From: Streptomyces sp. ISL-10
GTDB lineage: Bacteria > Actinomycetota > Actinomycetes > Streptomycetales > Streptomycetaceae
Reading direction: 5' to 3'
DNA length: 64,000 nt
Assembly (NCBI RefSeq): GCF_018614575.1
Contig: NZ_JAGGOJ010000010.1
Coordinates: forward strand, 372,001-436,000
Position numbers and translations under genes: made by a program. The notes beneath the pieces are model-generated. The model did not search any database, was not told where the DNA came from, and saw only the letters and a list, made by a program, of their open reading frames with translations. Position 1 is the stretch's first letter. The number at the start of each line of letters is the position of its first letter. Of this stretch, positions 15,049 to 24,281 are shown piece after piece.

Positions 15049-16665
15049 GTGGAACCCATCGACTGGCTGCTGAGGGCCAGTGAGCGCGGCAATCCCGCAA
15101 CCCGCCTGGACCGTCGGCGCCCCGACAGGACGGCATGGTCGGTCGGCAACGAAGTTCGCCCCCTGGTCCACGGCGCGACGTATTTCGCCGAGCTGCTCGC
15201 CGCCGTCCGCGCTTTGCGGGCCGGAGACCTGCTGCTGTTCACCGACTGGCGCGGCGATCCCGACGAGCGGCTCGCGGGCCCCGGGACCGAGATCGGCACC
15301 GTGCTGCGCGAGGCGGCCGAGCGCGGAGTGGTCGTCAAGGGTCTGGTGTGGCACTCCCACCTGGACAGTTTCCAGTTCAGCGAGGAGGAGAACCGCCACC
15401 TTGGCCAGGAGATCCGGGCGGGGGGCGGCGAGTACCTGCTGGACATGCGAGTGCGTCCCGGCGGCACGCACCACCAGAAGTGCGTCGTCCTGCGCCATCC
15501 CGGGCGTCCCGAGCTCGACGTCGCCTACGTCGGTGGCATCGACCTGTCGCACAACCGCAACGACGACATCGCCCACGGCGGCGACGCCCGCTCCCAGCCC
15601 ATCGCCGAAGCGTACGGACCGCATCCACCCTGGCACGACATCCAGCTCGCGATCCGGGGCCCCGCGGTCGGCGACATCGAGACCGTCTTCCGGGAACGCT
15701 GGACGGATCCGGCGCCCCTCAGCCGCAGCCCGCTGTCCCGGCTGCGCGAAGTGCTGCACCGTGAGGACATCCACGCGAACCCATTGCCCCCTCAGCTGCC
15801 CGATCCCTCGCCCCGCGGCACGCACTCGGTGCAGGTGCTGCGCACGTACCCCAACCGGCTGCTGCGAGGCTACGACTTCGCCCCCGACGGCGAGCGCAGC
15901 GTCGCGCGCGCCTACCTGAAGGCACTGCGGCGGGCCCGGGCACTCATCTATCTGGAGGACCAGTACCTGTGGTCCCCGCAGGTGGTGGAGTACTTCGCCC
16001 GGGCGCTCCGAGCGAATCCAGGGCTACGCCTCATCGCCGTCATCCCCTCCGTCCCCGAGCAGGACGGCCCGCTCACGCTGCCGATGAACCTGATCGGCCG
16101 CGTCACCGCTCTGGAGACACTGCGCCGGGCGGGCGGCGGGCGGGTCGCGGTATACGGGCTGGAGAACCATGCCGGGACACCGGTGTACGTGCACGCCAAG
16201 GTGTGTGTGATCGACGACGTGTGGGCCGCGGTGGGCTCCGACAACATCAACCTGCGCTCCTGGACGCACGACTCCGAACTCAGCTGCTCCGTTCTGGACG
16301 AGACGACGGACCCCCGAGAACCACAGGATCCCGCCGGCCTCGGCGACGGCGCGCGCCCCTTCGCCAGGAACCTCCGGCTGATGCTCGCGCGCGAGCACTT
16401 GGACCGGGAGGAACCCGGGGACCCGCAGGCCCCCGACGTCCTGTGCGATCCGGTGGGCGCCTTCGACGCCTTCGCGTCGGCGGCGGCCGCGCTGGACTCC
16501 TGGCACGACAGGGGCGGGTCCGGCCCCAGGCCGCCCGGACGTCTGCGCACCTACCGGCCACCGGGACTATCGCGGGCGCAGCGGCTTCTCGCGACGCCGC
16601 TGTACCGCGTGATCATCGATCCGGACGGCCGCCCGCTGCGGCTGCGGCTGCGCAAGGCGTTCTGA
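15049..16665 (+). CDS. Phospholipase D-like (HKD) family protein
   Basis: This 538-aa protein has two phosphodiesterase halves. The first (about residues 40-225) holds THHQKCVVLRHP, then DVAYVGGIDLSHNRND; the usual aspartate six residues after the lysine is replaced, so this HKD motif is imperfect. The second (about 275-430) holds YVHAKVCVIDDVWAAVGSDN, a full HxKxxxxD motif, followed by NLRSWTHDSE. There is no signal peptide, so it is probably cytoplasmic or membrane-associated. Family members hydrolyse or transfer phosphatidyl groups, as in PLD or cardiolipin synthase. GTG at 15049 was chosen because GGAGG lies eight bases before it. The gene is intact although both flanks are decayed. Confidence 0.88.
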   Translation: MEPIDWLLRASERGNPATRLDRRRPDRTAWSVGNEVRPLVHGATYFAELLAAVRALRAGDLLLFTDWRGDPDERLAGPGTEIGTVLREAAERGVVVKGLVWHSHLDSFQFSEEENRHLGQEIRAGGGEYLLDMRVRPGGTHHQKCVVLRHPGRPELDVAYVGGIDLSHNRNDDIAHGGDARSQPIAEAYGPHPPWHDIQLAIRGPAVGDIETVFRERWTDPAPLSRSPLSRLREVLHREDIHANPLPPQLPDPSPRGTHSVQVLRTYPNRLLRGYDFAPDGERSVARAYLKALRRARALIYLEDQYLWSPQVVEYFARALRANPGLRLIAVIPSVPEQDGPLTLPMNLIGRVTALETLRRAGGGRVAVYGLENHAGTPVYVHAKVCVIDDVWAAVGSDNINLRSWTHDSELSCSVLDETTDPREPQDPAGLGDGARPFARNLRLMLAREHLDREEPGDPQAPDVLCDPVGAFDAFASAAAALDSWHDRGGSGPRPPGRLRTYRPPGLSRAQRLLATPLYRVIIDPDGRPLRLRLRKAF

Positions 16666-16973
16666 GAAGCCGGTGGGGCCGGCTCACACTCCGGCGGGCG
16701 ATCACCCAGTGCCGGCGGTCTCGCGATGCCAGGGACGCGCCCCCACCCGTGAGTACGGCGTCGAACAGCCGGTTGCTCCCACGATCGATCCGACGGGCCG
16801 GTCGTCTCGACGGCCACGGTGTCGAGGGGCGTGGAGGACCCAGCGATGGCGGCCAGGGCGTCGGGGTGCGCCGCGGTCGACGCTGATGACCTCCTCGGCC
16901 GTGATCGCGCCCCCTCACGCGTCTCCCCCTCTCGCGCTGCCTGCAAGAGGGGGCCTCTCGTACCCCGCGCCGC
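16666..16973. other. Intergenic, no gene seen
   Basis: This stretch of about 310 bp has no frame with recognisable similarity. A run of GAGGGGG- and CCCCTC-rich sequence near 16910-16955 can pair but is not a clear terminator. Confidence 0.4.
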
Positions 16974-17205
16974 TCAGTTGCCGCACGAGCCCCCGTGACC
17001 GCAGCCGCACGCATCGCCCTCGTCGTGCGCCTGCACGGCGCCCGGACCGGACGGGGCGCAGCAGCCGTCCCCGCGCCACGCCGTCAGGCCCTCCTTGGCG
17101 GCGACGGCCGCGATGACCAGGGCCGCTGCCGGATCGGCCCATGACCAGCCGAGCGTGGCGTTGGCCACGGCGCGACCGGCCGCGGCGACGAGGCCGCGTG
17201 GGATG
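16974..17205 (-). pseudogene. Cation diffusion facilitator C-terminal remnant
   Basis: The frame ends with AVANATLGWSWADPAAALV, then IAAVAAKEGLTAWRGDGCC. This matches the last membrane helix and tail of CDF-type heavy-metal efflux proteins. A Cys/His-rich end (DACGCGHGGSCGN) follows, as in several streptomycete members. The first five helices are absent; the acyl-CoA synthetase gene begins where they should be. Confidence 0.65.
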
Positions 17206-17206
17206 G

Positions 17207-18760
17207 TCAGCGGCCGTAGTCCGGGGCAGCAGGGCCGGACGGTGCCTGCGCGTCGTGCACGACCGCGAAGCGGTCGCGGAGTTCGCGCTTGAGGATCTTG
17301 CCGCTGGCGTTGCGCGGGAGCCCGTCCACGAAGAGGACCCTCTTGGGCGCCTTGAAGGCCGGGAGCCTCTCGCGCGCGTGGGCCACCAGTTCCGCCTCGG
17401 TGACGTTCCTGCCCGCCACCACCACCGCCGTGACCGCCTCGATCCAGCGTTCGTCCGGGAGTCCGACGACCGCGGCCTCGGCGACCGCCGGGTGCGTGTA
17501 GAGGACGTCCTCCACCTGCCGTGAAGCGACGAGCACGCCCCCGGAGTTGATGACGTCCTTCACCCGGTCGACGACGGTGAAGTAGCCCTCGCTGTCGCGC
17601 ACGGCGAGGTCCCCCGAATGGAACCATCCATTCCGGAATGCCTCTTCGGTCTCCTCGGGCTTGTCCCAGTACCCCTCGCACAGCTGCGGTGAGCGGTAGA
17701 CGACTTCGCCCGGTGTTCCGTCCGGGGTCTCCTTGCCGTCCTCGTCGACGACCTTCGCCTCGACGAAGAGCACCGGCCTCCCGCAGGAGTCCATGCGGCC
17801 CTCGTGCTCCTCGGGGCCGAGGACGGTGGCGAGCGGACCGATCTCGGACCGTCCGAAGCAGTTGTAGAAGGCGAGCCGGGGCAGGTGTTCGCGCAGCCGC
17901 CGCAGTACGGGCACGGGCATGATCGACGCCCCGTAGTACGCCTTGCGCAGTGCGCCGAGGTCGCGGGTGGCGAAGTCCGGGTGGTGGGACAGGCCGATCC
18001 ACACGGTCGGCGGTGCGAACAGGCTGTCCGCGCGGCCCGCTTCGACGAGGTCGAAGATCTGCGCCGCGTCGGGTGCGTCGAGGATGGTGTTCTCCGCGCC
18101 GACCGCCAGGTAGGGCAGGAGGAAGACGTGCATCTGGGCGGAGTGGTAGAGCGGCAGCGTGTGCAGGGGCCGGTCGTCGTCCTTCAGGTCGAGTGCGGTG
18201 ATGGCGCTGACGTACTCGTGGACGAGGGCCCGGTGGGTCATCATCGCGCCCTTGGGAAGGGCAGTGGTGCCCGAGGTGTAGAGCAGCTGGACCAGGTCCT
18301 CGGCCTGCGGTTCCCGGGCGGCGTGGAAGTACGGCCGCGGCTCGCCCAGTTCGGCGAGGAGTGAGCCCTCGGCGTCGCGCAGCAGCCGTACGGGAGGGCC
18401 GGCGGGCAGGCGGGGCGCGAGGTCAGGGTCGGCGAGGAGCAGGGAGCTGCCCGACTGGCGGACGATGTAGGCGAGGTCCTCCCCGGTGAGGTTCTGGTTG
18501 ACGGGGACATGGACGAGTCCGGCCCGGGCGCAGGCGAGGAAGGCGATCAGATAGACGTCGGAGTTGTGGCCGTAGGTCGCGACCCGGTCCCCGGGGCGCA
18601 GCCCGTGGTCGGCCAGGACGGCCGCCGCGGTGGTGACTGCGGTGTCGAGGGCCGCGTAGGTCCAGGTGCGTTCGGCATAGCGGACGGCCGTGCGGCCGGG
18701 GGTGCGGCGGGCGCTGCGCCGTACGAGGGAGTCGACCGTGCTGCTGTGTGGCCCTGTCAT
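17207..18760 (-). CDS. Acyl-CoA synthetase (long-chain FadD-like)
   Basis: This 517-aa enzyme has normal family length. The ATP loop is LLYTSGTTALPKGAMMTH (about residue 165); a glycine of the usual TGxPKG is replaced by Ala-Leu. Next come YNCFGRSEIGP (about 310), GWFHSGDLAVRDSEGYF with the conserved aspartate (about 400), VDRVKDVINSGG at the hinge, and NASGKILKRELR with the catalytic lysine near the end. It joins fatty or aromatic acids to CoA. The ATG at 18760 is preceded by AGGA. No other catabolic gene is directly linked; a CDF-transporter relic follows and a penicillin-acylase relic precedes. It is one of three acyl-CoA synthetases in the first 22 kb. Confidence 0.9.
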   Translation of the reverse strand: MTGPHSSTVDSLVRRSARRTPGRTAVRYAERTWTYAALDTAVTTAAAVLADHGLRPGDRVATYGHNSDVYLIAFLACARAGLVHVPVNQNLTGEDLAYIVRQSGSSLLLADPDLAPRLPAGPPVRLLRDAEGSLLAELGEPRPYFHAAREPQAEDLVQLLYTSGTTALPKGAMMTHRALVHEYVSAITALDLKDDDRPLHTLPLYHSAQMHVFLLPYLAVGAENTILDAPDAAQIFDLVEAGRADSLFAPPTVWIGLSHHPDFATRDLGALRKAYYGASIMPVPVLRRLREHLPRLAFYNCFGRSEIGPLATVLGPEEHEGRMDSCGRPVLFVEAKVVDEDGKETPDGTPGEVVYRSPQLCEGYWDKPEETEEAFRNGWFHSGDLAVRDSEGYFTVVDRVKDVINSGGVLVASRQVEDVLYTHPAVAEAAVVGLPDERWIEAVTAVVVAGRNVTEAELVAHARERLPAFKAPKRVLFVDGLPRNASGKILKRELRDRFAVVHDAQAPSGPAAPDYGR

Positions 18761-19051
18761 GACGCGATCCTGTGGGCGCGGTGACGGAACGTCAAGGGCG
18801 ACGATACCGACCGGAAGTGGACAGTTACGCACCGGTACGGGCGGCTTCATGGAGCAACCTCGTTGATCCGCGGCATCGTTGGCCGGCATCCTGCTCTTTC
18901 CAACCCGGACGATTCGCCCGGACCGGGCGTCGCCGTGTTGACCCCTCGGACGACTCGCCCTGACCGGCGTCGCCCTGTTGACCGCCGCGGCCACTGCCAC
19001 CGCCGGCGGCGGCCGACGAGCGTGACCGGTCCCTCGGGGCAGGGTCTGCCC

Positions 19052-19234
19052 GTCGTCGTCCGCCGCATCGGGCACGGCATGCCGCACATCGTGGCGGAGG
19101 ACTGCGCGAACCCCGGCTTCGGCACCGGCTGGGCGCAGGCCGCCGACCAGGTGTGCGTCCTCGCCGACGAGTTCGGCACGGTGCGCGGCGTTGGGCACGG
19201 TCGCGGTGAGCGCTCGCGCCACTTCGGCCCGGAC
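19052..19234 (+). pseudogene. Penicillin acylase N-terminal relic
   Basis: VVVRRIGHGMPHIVAEDC and GFGTGWAQAADQVCVLADEF, then TVRG and GERSRHFGPD, match the start of the alpha subunit of Ntn-type penicillin/acyl-homoserine-lactone acylases. Normally about 700 more residues follow, including the catalytic serine; none are found. About 60 residues remain, with no start codon in a sensible position. Confidence 0.7.
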
Positions 19235-19422
19235 GCGGGCCGGACGGCGCGCTGTCGTCCGCCACGAAGTCGCGCACCCCGGCGCGCCGACGCTCCACGC
19301 GGCGGCGGACACGGTCGCGGGGCCCACCGTCCGGCCCCGTGACCGGTGGCTCTTGCCCCACGCCAGGCACGCCGGCATGCCCGGACTCCGCGGGGTCGGC
19401 GGACACGGCCCGATCCCGTGCG

Positions 19423-21189
19423 TCACAGTGGCCGTTCACGGCCCTCCCAGTACGGGTCGCGGAGCCTGCGCTTGTAGAGCTTGCCGTTCGGGTCGCGCGG
19501 CATCACCGTCACGAAGTCGACGGACCTGGGGCGCTTGTAGGCGGCGAGTCCGTGCGCGCAGTGGGCGAGTATGCGGGCGGCCAGGGTCTCGTCCGGGCGA
19601 TGGCCGTCCGCCGGTTCGACCACGGCCTTGACCTCCTCACCCCAGTCGGGGTGCGGGATGCCGAACACGGCGGCGTCGGCGACGGCCGGGTGGGTGAGCA
19701 GCGCGGACTCGATCTCGGCCGGGTAGATGTTGACCCCGCCCGAGATGATCATGTCGATCTTGCGGTCACGCAGGAAGAGCCAGCCGTCCTCGTCGAGGAA
19801 TCCGAGGTCCCCGACGGTGAAGAAGTCGCCGACGCGGCTGCGCGCCGTCTTCGCCTCGTCCTTGTGGTAGCTGAAGCCGCCGGTCGTCATCCGCAGGTAG
19901 ACGGTGCCAACCTCTCCCGGCGGCAGGCGGTTCCCGTCGTCGTCGAGGACGGCCAGTTCGCTGATCGGCCACGCCCTGCCGACGGTGCCGGGCTTCTTCA
20001 GCCAGTCGTCGGCGGTTGCGAAGGCTCCCCCGCCTTCGCTGGCCGCGTAGTACTCCTCGACGCAGCTCCCCCACCAGTCGATCATGGCTCGTTTGATGTG
20101 CTCGGGGCAGGGCGCTGCGCCGTGAATGGCGTGCCGCATGGAGGAGACGTCGTAGCGCTTCCTGACCCCGTCGGGCAGCGCGAGGAGCCGGTGGAACTGG
20201 GTGGGCACCATGTGGGTGTGTGTGCACCGGTACGCCTCGATGAGCCGCAGCATCTCCTCTGGGGCCCACTTGTCCATCAGGACGAGCGGATGCCCGATGT
20301 GCAGGGCCGCCGTCGCGAACTGCAGCACGGCCGTGTGGTAGAGCGGCGAGCAGACGAGATGGACGTTGCCGTCGTACGGCTTGATGCCGAAGATGCCGAG
20401 GAATCCACCGAGGTGCGTCTCCTCGGGGGGCTTCCCGGGCAGCGGCCTGCGGATTCCCCGGGGGCGGCCCGTCGTGCCCGAGGTGTAGTTCATGACCCAG
20501 CCGAGCGTGCGATCGGCGGGCGGGGTCTTTGGCTGCTGGTCCAGCAGGTCGCCGTACGGGCGGAATCCGGCCACCTCGCCCACGGCGTAGCGCCGGTCCG
20601 CAGGCAGCCCCGCCTCGTCCGCGGCGGCCGTCGCGGCGGCGGCGAAGCGCTCGTGGGCGATGAGTACCCGGGCCCCGGAGTCGGACACGATCCAGGCGAT
20701 CTCGGGGCCGACGAGGTGGTGGTTGACCGGGACGAGATACAGCCCGGCCTGGGTTGCGGCGAGCGCGGCGGTGACGAGTTCGACGCCGTTGGGCAGGACC
20801 ACGGCGAACGCGTCGCCGCGCCGCAGGCCCGCGGCCCGCAGTCCGTGGACGAGCCGGTTGGCGGCGGCGTGCAGCCGTCCCGCCTGCCACTGCTCGCCGT
20901 CCGGGCAGGTCAGTACGGTGCGGCCGGGTTCGGCGGCGGCCTGAGCCCAGAAGCCGCCCGGCGGGTGGGCCGCGCCCGGAACGCCCGCGGGCCGGGTCGC
21001 GTCTGCGGCGCCCAGGGACCTGGTCGCGCCCGGAGCATCCGGCCGGTGGGGCGTGCCGGCGGGACTCGACCGGTGGGTCGCGCCCGGGGCCGCGGTCGGG
21101 GGGCCGGCACCCGTGGTCGCGGGCGGGTGTCCGGCGTCCGTGGTCGCGGGCGGGTGTCCGGCGTCCGGGCCGTCGGGGTGGTGGGTCAT
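19423..21189 (-). CDS. Acyl-CoA synthetase with repetitive N-terminal extension
   Basis: This 588-aa protein has an AMP-binding enzyme from about residue 80: MNYTSGTTGRPRGIRRPLPG is the ATP loop, YYAASEGGG the mid motif, FTVGDLGFLDEDGWL holds the conserved aspartate, and MPRDPNGKLYKRRLRDPYW the catalytic lysine. The first 80 residues are Gly/Pro/Ala/Thr-rich and built of nine-residue units, unusual for this family. The start is fixed by an ATGA overlap with the gene upstream (21186-22295), so the two are translationally coupled. A later start, which would remove the extension, has no ribosome-binding site that I can see. Close relatives include FadD3/FadD13-like and cyclohexanecarboxylate-CoA ligase-like enzymes; the substrate is unknown. 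Confidence 0.88.
   Translation of the reverse strand: MTHHPDGPDAGHPPATTDAGHPPATTGAGPPTAAPGATHRSSPAGTPHRPDAPGATRSLGAADATRPAGVPGAAHPPGGFWAQAAAEPGRTVLTCPDGEQWQAGRLHAAANRLVHGLRAAGLRRGDAFAVVLPNGVELVTAALAATQAGLYLVPVNHHLVGPEIAWIVSDSGARVLIAHERFAAAATAAADEAGLPADRRYAVGEVAGFRPYGDLLDQQPKTPPADRTLGWVMNYTSGTTGRPRGIRRPLPGKPPEETHLGGFLGIFGIKPYDGNVHLVCSPLYHTAVLQFATAALHIGHPLVLMDKWAPEEMLRLIEAYRCTHTHMVPTQFHRLLALPDGVRKRYDVSSMRHAIHGAAPCPEHIKRAMIDWWGSCVEEYYAASEGGGAFATADDWLKKPGTVGRAWPISELAVLDDDGNRLPPGEVGTVYLRMTTGGFSYHKDEAKTARSRVGDFFTVGDLGFLDEDGWLFLRDRKIDMIISGGVNIYPAEIESALLTHPAVADAAVFGIPHPDWGEEVKAVVEPADGHRPDETLAARILAHCAHGLAAYKRPRSVDFVTVMPRDPNGKLYKRRLRDPYWEGRERPL
20950..21165 (-). repeat. Eight 9-residue (27-bp) repeats inside an acyl-CoA synthetase gene
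   Basis: Residues 9-80 divide into DAGHPPATT, DAGHPPATT, GAGPPTAAP, GATHRSSPA, GTPHRPDAP, GATRSLGAA, DATRPAGVP and GAAHPPGGF. The first two copies are identical in protein and nearly so in DNA, which indicates recent slippage; later copies have diverged. Confidence 0.7.
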
Positions 21190-22295
21190 GCCGCGCTCCT
21201 TCCGGCGATGCGGTTGATGCGGTCGACGGCGCGTTCGAAGCCGCGGGTGAGGTCGTCGAAGACCTGCTGGACGGGGCGTTCGTCGTTCATACGGCCGACG
21301 ATCTGGCCGACGGGAGTGCCTAGCAGCGGCTCCACCTCGTACCGCTGGATGCGGGAGACGGCCTCCGCGACCAGGAGTCCCTGGAGTGGCATCGGCAGGG
21401 TCCCGGGGCCGTCGGGGCCGTCCCAGGCGTCGGTCCACGCGGTGCGCAGCTGGCGGGCTGGTTTGCCGGTCAGGGCGCGCGAGCGGACGGTGTCGCCGGA
21501 GCCGGCGGCCAGCAGTTTGGCGGTCAGGGCGCGGGAGCCGAGCCGGGCCTCGGTGGTGGTGAGCCACAGCGAGCCGAGCCACACGCCCTGGGCGCCGAGC
21601 GCGAGCCCGGCGGCGATCTGCTCGCCGCTGCCGATGCCGCCGGCGGCGAGCACGGGCAACGGGGCAACGGCGTCGGTGACTTCGGGGGTGAGCACCATGG
21701 AGGCGATCTCGCCGGTGTGGCCGCCTGCCTCGTACCCCTGGGCGACGACGATGTCGATGCCCGCCTCGGCGTGGTGGCGCGCGTGCCGGGCGCTGCCGGC
21801 CAGAGCCGCGACGAGGATTCCGTGGTCGTGGGCGCGGGCCACGACGTCGGGCGGCGGGGAGCCGAGGGCGTTCGCGAGGAGGCGGATCGGGCGGTGGAAG
21901 GCGACGTCGAGCTGACTGCGGGCGACCTCTTCCATCCAGCCCGTGATGCGCCAGCCCGAGGTCTCTCCTTCGGCAAGTTCGGGGACACCGTGTTCGGCGA
22001 GGGTGTCCCGGACGAACGTCCGGTGCCCTTCGGGGATCATCGCCTCCACATCGGCCTCGCTCACGCCCTCGACCTTCCTCGCGGGCATGACGACATCCAG
22101 GCCGTACGGTTTGCCGTCGGCGTGGTCGTGGAGCCAGTCGAGGTCGCGGGCGAGGTCGTCGGGCGCGGTGTAGCGGACGGCTCCGAGTACGCCGAAGCCG
22201 CCCGCCCGGGTGATGGCGGCAGCCACCGCGGGGAACGGTGTGAAGCCGAAGATGGCGTGCTCGATGCCCAGTTGTCTGCTCAGCTCCGTCTCCAT
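21186..22295 (-). CDS. Nitronate monooxygenase / NPD-type flavoprotein
   Basis: This 369-aa TIM-barrel flavoprotein belongs to the 2-nitropropane dioxygenase/IMPDH-like superfamily. The FMN-phosphate site reads VLAAGGIGSGEQIAAGLALG and then AQGVWLGSLWL (about residues 215-245). VVAQGYEAGGHTGEIASMV is the characteristic loop with the histidine that acts in nitronate oxidation. Such proteins oxidise alkyl nitronates using FMN, but many actinobacterial members sit in acyl-CoA clusters and have unknown substrates. The stop overlaps the ATG of the downstream acyl-CoA synthetase (ATGA), so both products are likely needed in similar amounts. The ATG at 22295 begins a typical METELSRQLGIEHAIF N-terminus. 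Confidence 0.85.
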   Translation of the reverse strand: METELSRQLGIEHAIFGFTPFPAVAAAITRAGGFGVLGAVRYTAPDDLARDLDWLHDHADGKPYGLDVVMPARKVEGVSEADVEAMIPEGHRTFVRDTLAEHGVPELAEGETSGWRITGWMEEVARSQLDVAFHRPIRLLANALGSPPPDVVARAHDHGILVAALAGSARHARHHAEAGIDIVVAQGYEAGGHTGEIASMVLTPEVTDAVAPLPVLAAGGIGSGEQIAAGLALGAQGVWLGSLWLTTTEARLGSRALTAKLLAAGSGDTVRSRALTGKPARQLRTAWTDAWDGPDGPGTLPMPLQGLLVAEAVSRIQRYEVEPLLGTPVGQIVGRMNDERPVQQVFDDLTRGFERAVDRINRIAGRSAA

Positions 22296-22390
22296 GGGCG
22301 CAGGATGCCGCAGGCCGCCGGACGAGGGAAGACCTTTTCTGATGCATCGTCAGATCCTTTGGGGTGGTTGACAGCCCACCGGTCCGGCAA

Positions 22391-22430
22391 GAAAGTTTCA
22401 CGTGTCGCGGACGATCCGAAAGATACTTTC
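22391..22430. promoter_or_regulatory. Two operator-like inverted repeats before the Tat hydrolase
   Basis: GAAAGTTTC (22391-22399) and GAAAGATACTTTC (22418-22430) are both perfect inverted repeats ending about 14 bp before the serine-hydrolase ATG. Paired GAAAG/CTTTC sites suggest a repressor, perhaps RpiR-like; the regulator is not in the window. Confidence 0.4.
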
Positions 22431-22444
22431 AGGAAGGATTCCGT

Positions 22445-24262
22445 ATGACCGAGGACGCAGCGGACGCAGGGAGCAGGGCGATCAGCCGGCGGAGACTGGG
22501 CAGCGGGATCCTGGCACTGGGCGGCGCACTCACCCTGGCGTCCGTTCCCTTCGCCGCACCGGCCGCGGGCGCGCCCCTGGGACCTGACGGCGGCGGGGGC
22601 GGCCCGGCCCACCGGCCGACGCTGCGGCGCGGCACACCGGAGCGTGCCGGGCTGGTGGCCCGCCACCTGGACCGGCTGGTCACCGACGCCGAGACGTTCC
22701 TGCACCCCTCCCCCAAGCACCCTTGGTACGCGGGTGCGGTGCTGCTCGCCGGGCGTGGCGGCACGGTCGCCCTCCACCGGGCGATCGGGAAGGCGCTGCG
22801 CTACTCCTCGTACGAGGAGACGACCGACACGGCCGTGGAGCTGCCCGCCGATCAGCAGATCGCGATGCACGAGGACACGGTCTTCGACCTGGCGTCCGTC
22901 TCCAAACTGTTCACGTCGATCCTCGCCGTGCAGCAGATCGAGCGCGGCGCGCTGGAGTTGGAAGTGCCGGTCGCCTCGTACCTGCCCGAGTTCGGGGGCG
23001 CCGGCAAGCAGGACATCACCGTGCGGCAGGTGCTCACGCACACCTCGGGACTGCGTGCCTGGATCCCGCTGTTCAAGGAGCCCACGCAGGAGGGGCGGCT
23101 GCGGCTGCTGTGGAACGAGGTGCCAGAGAACCCGCCGGGCAGCCGATACCTCTACTCCGACCTGAATCTGATCGCCCTTCAGCTCGTCCTGGAGAAGATC
23201 ACCGGTCGCACTCTGGACACCCTGCTCCGCGACGAGATCACCGCTCCCCTGGGGATGCACCGCACACGCTTCAATCCGCCCGCCGAGTGGAAGCCCATGA
23301 TCGCCGCGACCGAGGACGCCCGGCCGCCCTGGTCGGGGCTCGACCGCGGGCTGGTGTGGGGCGAGGTCCACGACGAGAACGCGTACAGCTTCGGCGGGGT
23401 CGCGGGCCACGCCGGCGTCTTCTCCTGTGCCTGGGATCTCGCGATCCTGGCGCGCACCCTGCTCAACTCGGGCGTCTACGGCCGTTCCCGCATCCTCGCC
23501 CCCGAGTCCGTCGAGCTGATGTTCACCGACTTCAACACGGCGTTCCCCGGCGACGAGCACGGCCTCGGCTTCGAGCTGTATCAGCACTGGTACATGGGCG
23601 CCATGGCCACCCCCCGGACCGCCGGCCACACCGGATTCACCGGTACCAGCCTCGTCCTCGACCCGACCACCGACTCGTTCCTGATCGTCCTCGGCAACTC
23701 GGTCCACCCGGTGCGCAGTTGGCGATCGGGCAGCGCGCCGCGGGTCGCCGCCGCCAACCACTTCGCCCGAGCCGTCCCCGTACGCCCGGCGCACGGGCCC
23801 ACCGCCTGGTTCGCCGGCATGGCGGGCGCGACGACCGCCACGCTCACCCTGCCCCCGCTCGGGCCTGCGGCCGGGCGGCTCGGCTGCGCCCTGTGGTGGG
23901 ACACCGAGCCCCGTGCGGACCGGCTGTTCCTGGAGGCGTCGGCGGACGGCGGAGCGAACTGGCAGCCGGTGCCGTTCACCACCACGCACCCGGACGGCGG
24001 GCAGCAGCCGCATCCCGCGGGCACAGCGACCGGCTGGTCCGGGCGCGTCTGGCACCGGCTCATGGCGGACCTGTCGTCCTGGCGCGGCTCGGACGTACGA
24101 CTGCGCTGGCGGTACACCACCGACCGGCTCTACGTAGGACGCGGGGTGTACGTCGACGCGATCGCAGTGGACGACGAGCGCGGCCACGTGCTCTTCGACG
24201 AGGCGCGCCCGTCGGACGCCGCCCTGGTCGAGGCGGTCGGCTGGGCGCCCTCCCGGGACTGA
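22445..24262 (+). CDS. Tat-exported serine hydrolase (beta-lactamase/PBP4* family)
   Basis: This 605-aa protein begins with a twin-arginine signal, SRRRLGSGILALGGALTLA, ending near APAAGA (about residue 43), so it is exported folded. The serine-hydrolase domain (about 60-420) has SVSK with the nucleophile serine and lysine (about 153), YSDLN as the second motif (about 238), and HTGFTG as the third. A C-terminal domain of about 170 residues follows, rich in tryptophan and predicted beta (LGCALWWDTEPRADRLF), like a jelly-roll or carbohydrate/peptidoglycan-binding module. It may act on cell-wall peptides or esters outside the membrane. AGGAAGG precedes the ATG. Two GAAAG/CTTTC palindromes upstream suggest regulation by cell-wall sugar signals. 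Confidence 0.85.
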   Translation: MTEDAADAGSRAISRRRLGSGILALGGALTLASVPFAAPAAGAPLGPDGGGGGPAHRPTLRRGTPERAGLVARHLDRLVTDAETFLHPSPKHPWYAGAVLLAGRGGTVALHRAIGKALRYSSYEETTDTAVELPADQQIAMHEDTVFDLASVSKLFTSILAVQQIERGALELEVPVASYLPEFGGAGKQDITVRQVLTHTSGLRAWIPLFKEPTQEGRLRLLWNEVPENPPGSRYLYSDLNLIALQLVLEKITGRTLDTLLRDEITAPLGMHRTRFNPPAEWKPMIAATEDARPPWSGLDRGLVWGEVHDENAYSFGGVAGHAGVFSCAWDLAILARTLLNSGVYGRSRILAPESVELMFTDFNTAFPGDEHGLGFELYQHWYMGAMATPRTAGHTGFTGTSLVLDPTTDSFLIVLGNSVHPVRSWRSGSAPRVAAANHFARAVPVRPAHGPTAWFAGMAGATTATLTLPPLGPAAGRLGCALWWDTEPRADRLFLEASADGGANWQPVPFTTTHPDGGQQPHPAGTATGWSGRVWHRLMADLSSWRGSDVRLRWRYTTDRLYVGRGVYVDAIAVDDERGHVLFDEARPSDAALVEAVGWAPSRD

Positions 24263-24281
24263 CCCCGGCCACCGCTCCTGT

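Noticed and set aside
16666..16973. A small gene between the PLD protein and the CDF remnant
   Set aside because: Several short frames exist, but none has a start signal, coding bias or recognisable similarity.
17207..22295. Adenylation domains of a peptide or polyketide synthesis cluster
   Set aside because: The AMP-binding proteins are stand-alone acyl-CoA synthetases with no carrier, condensation or ketosynthase domains nearby.
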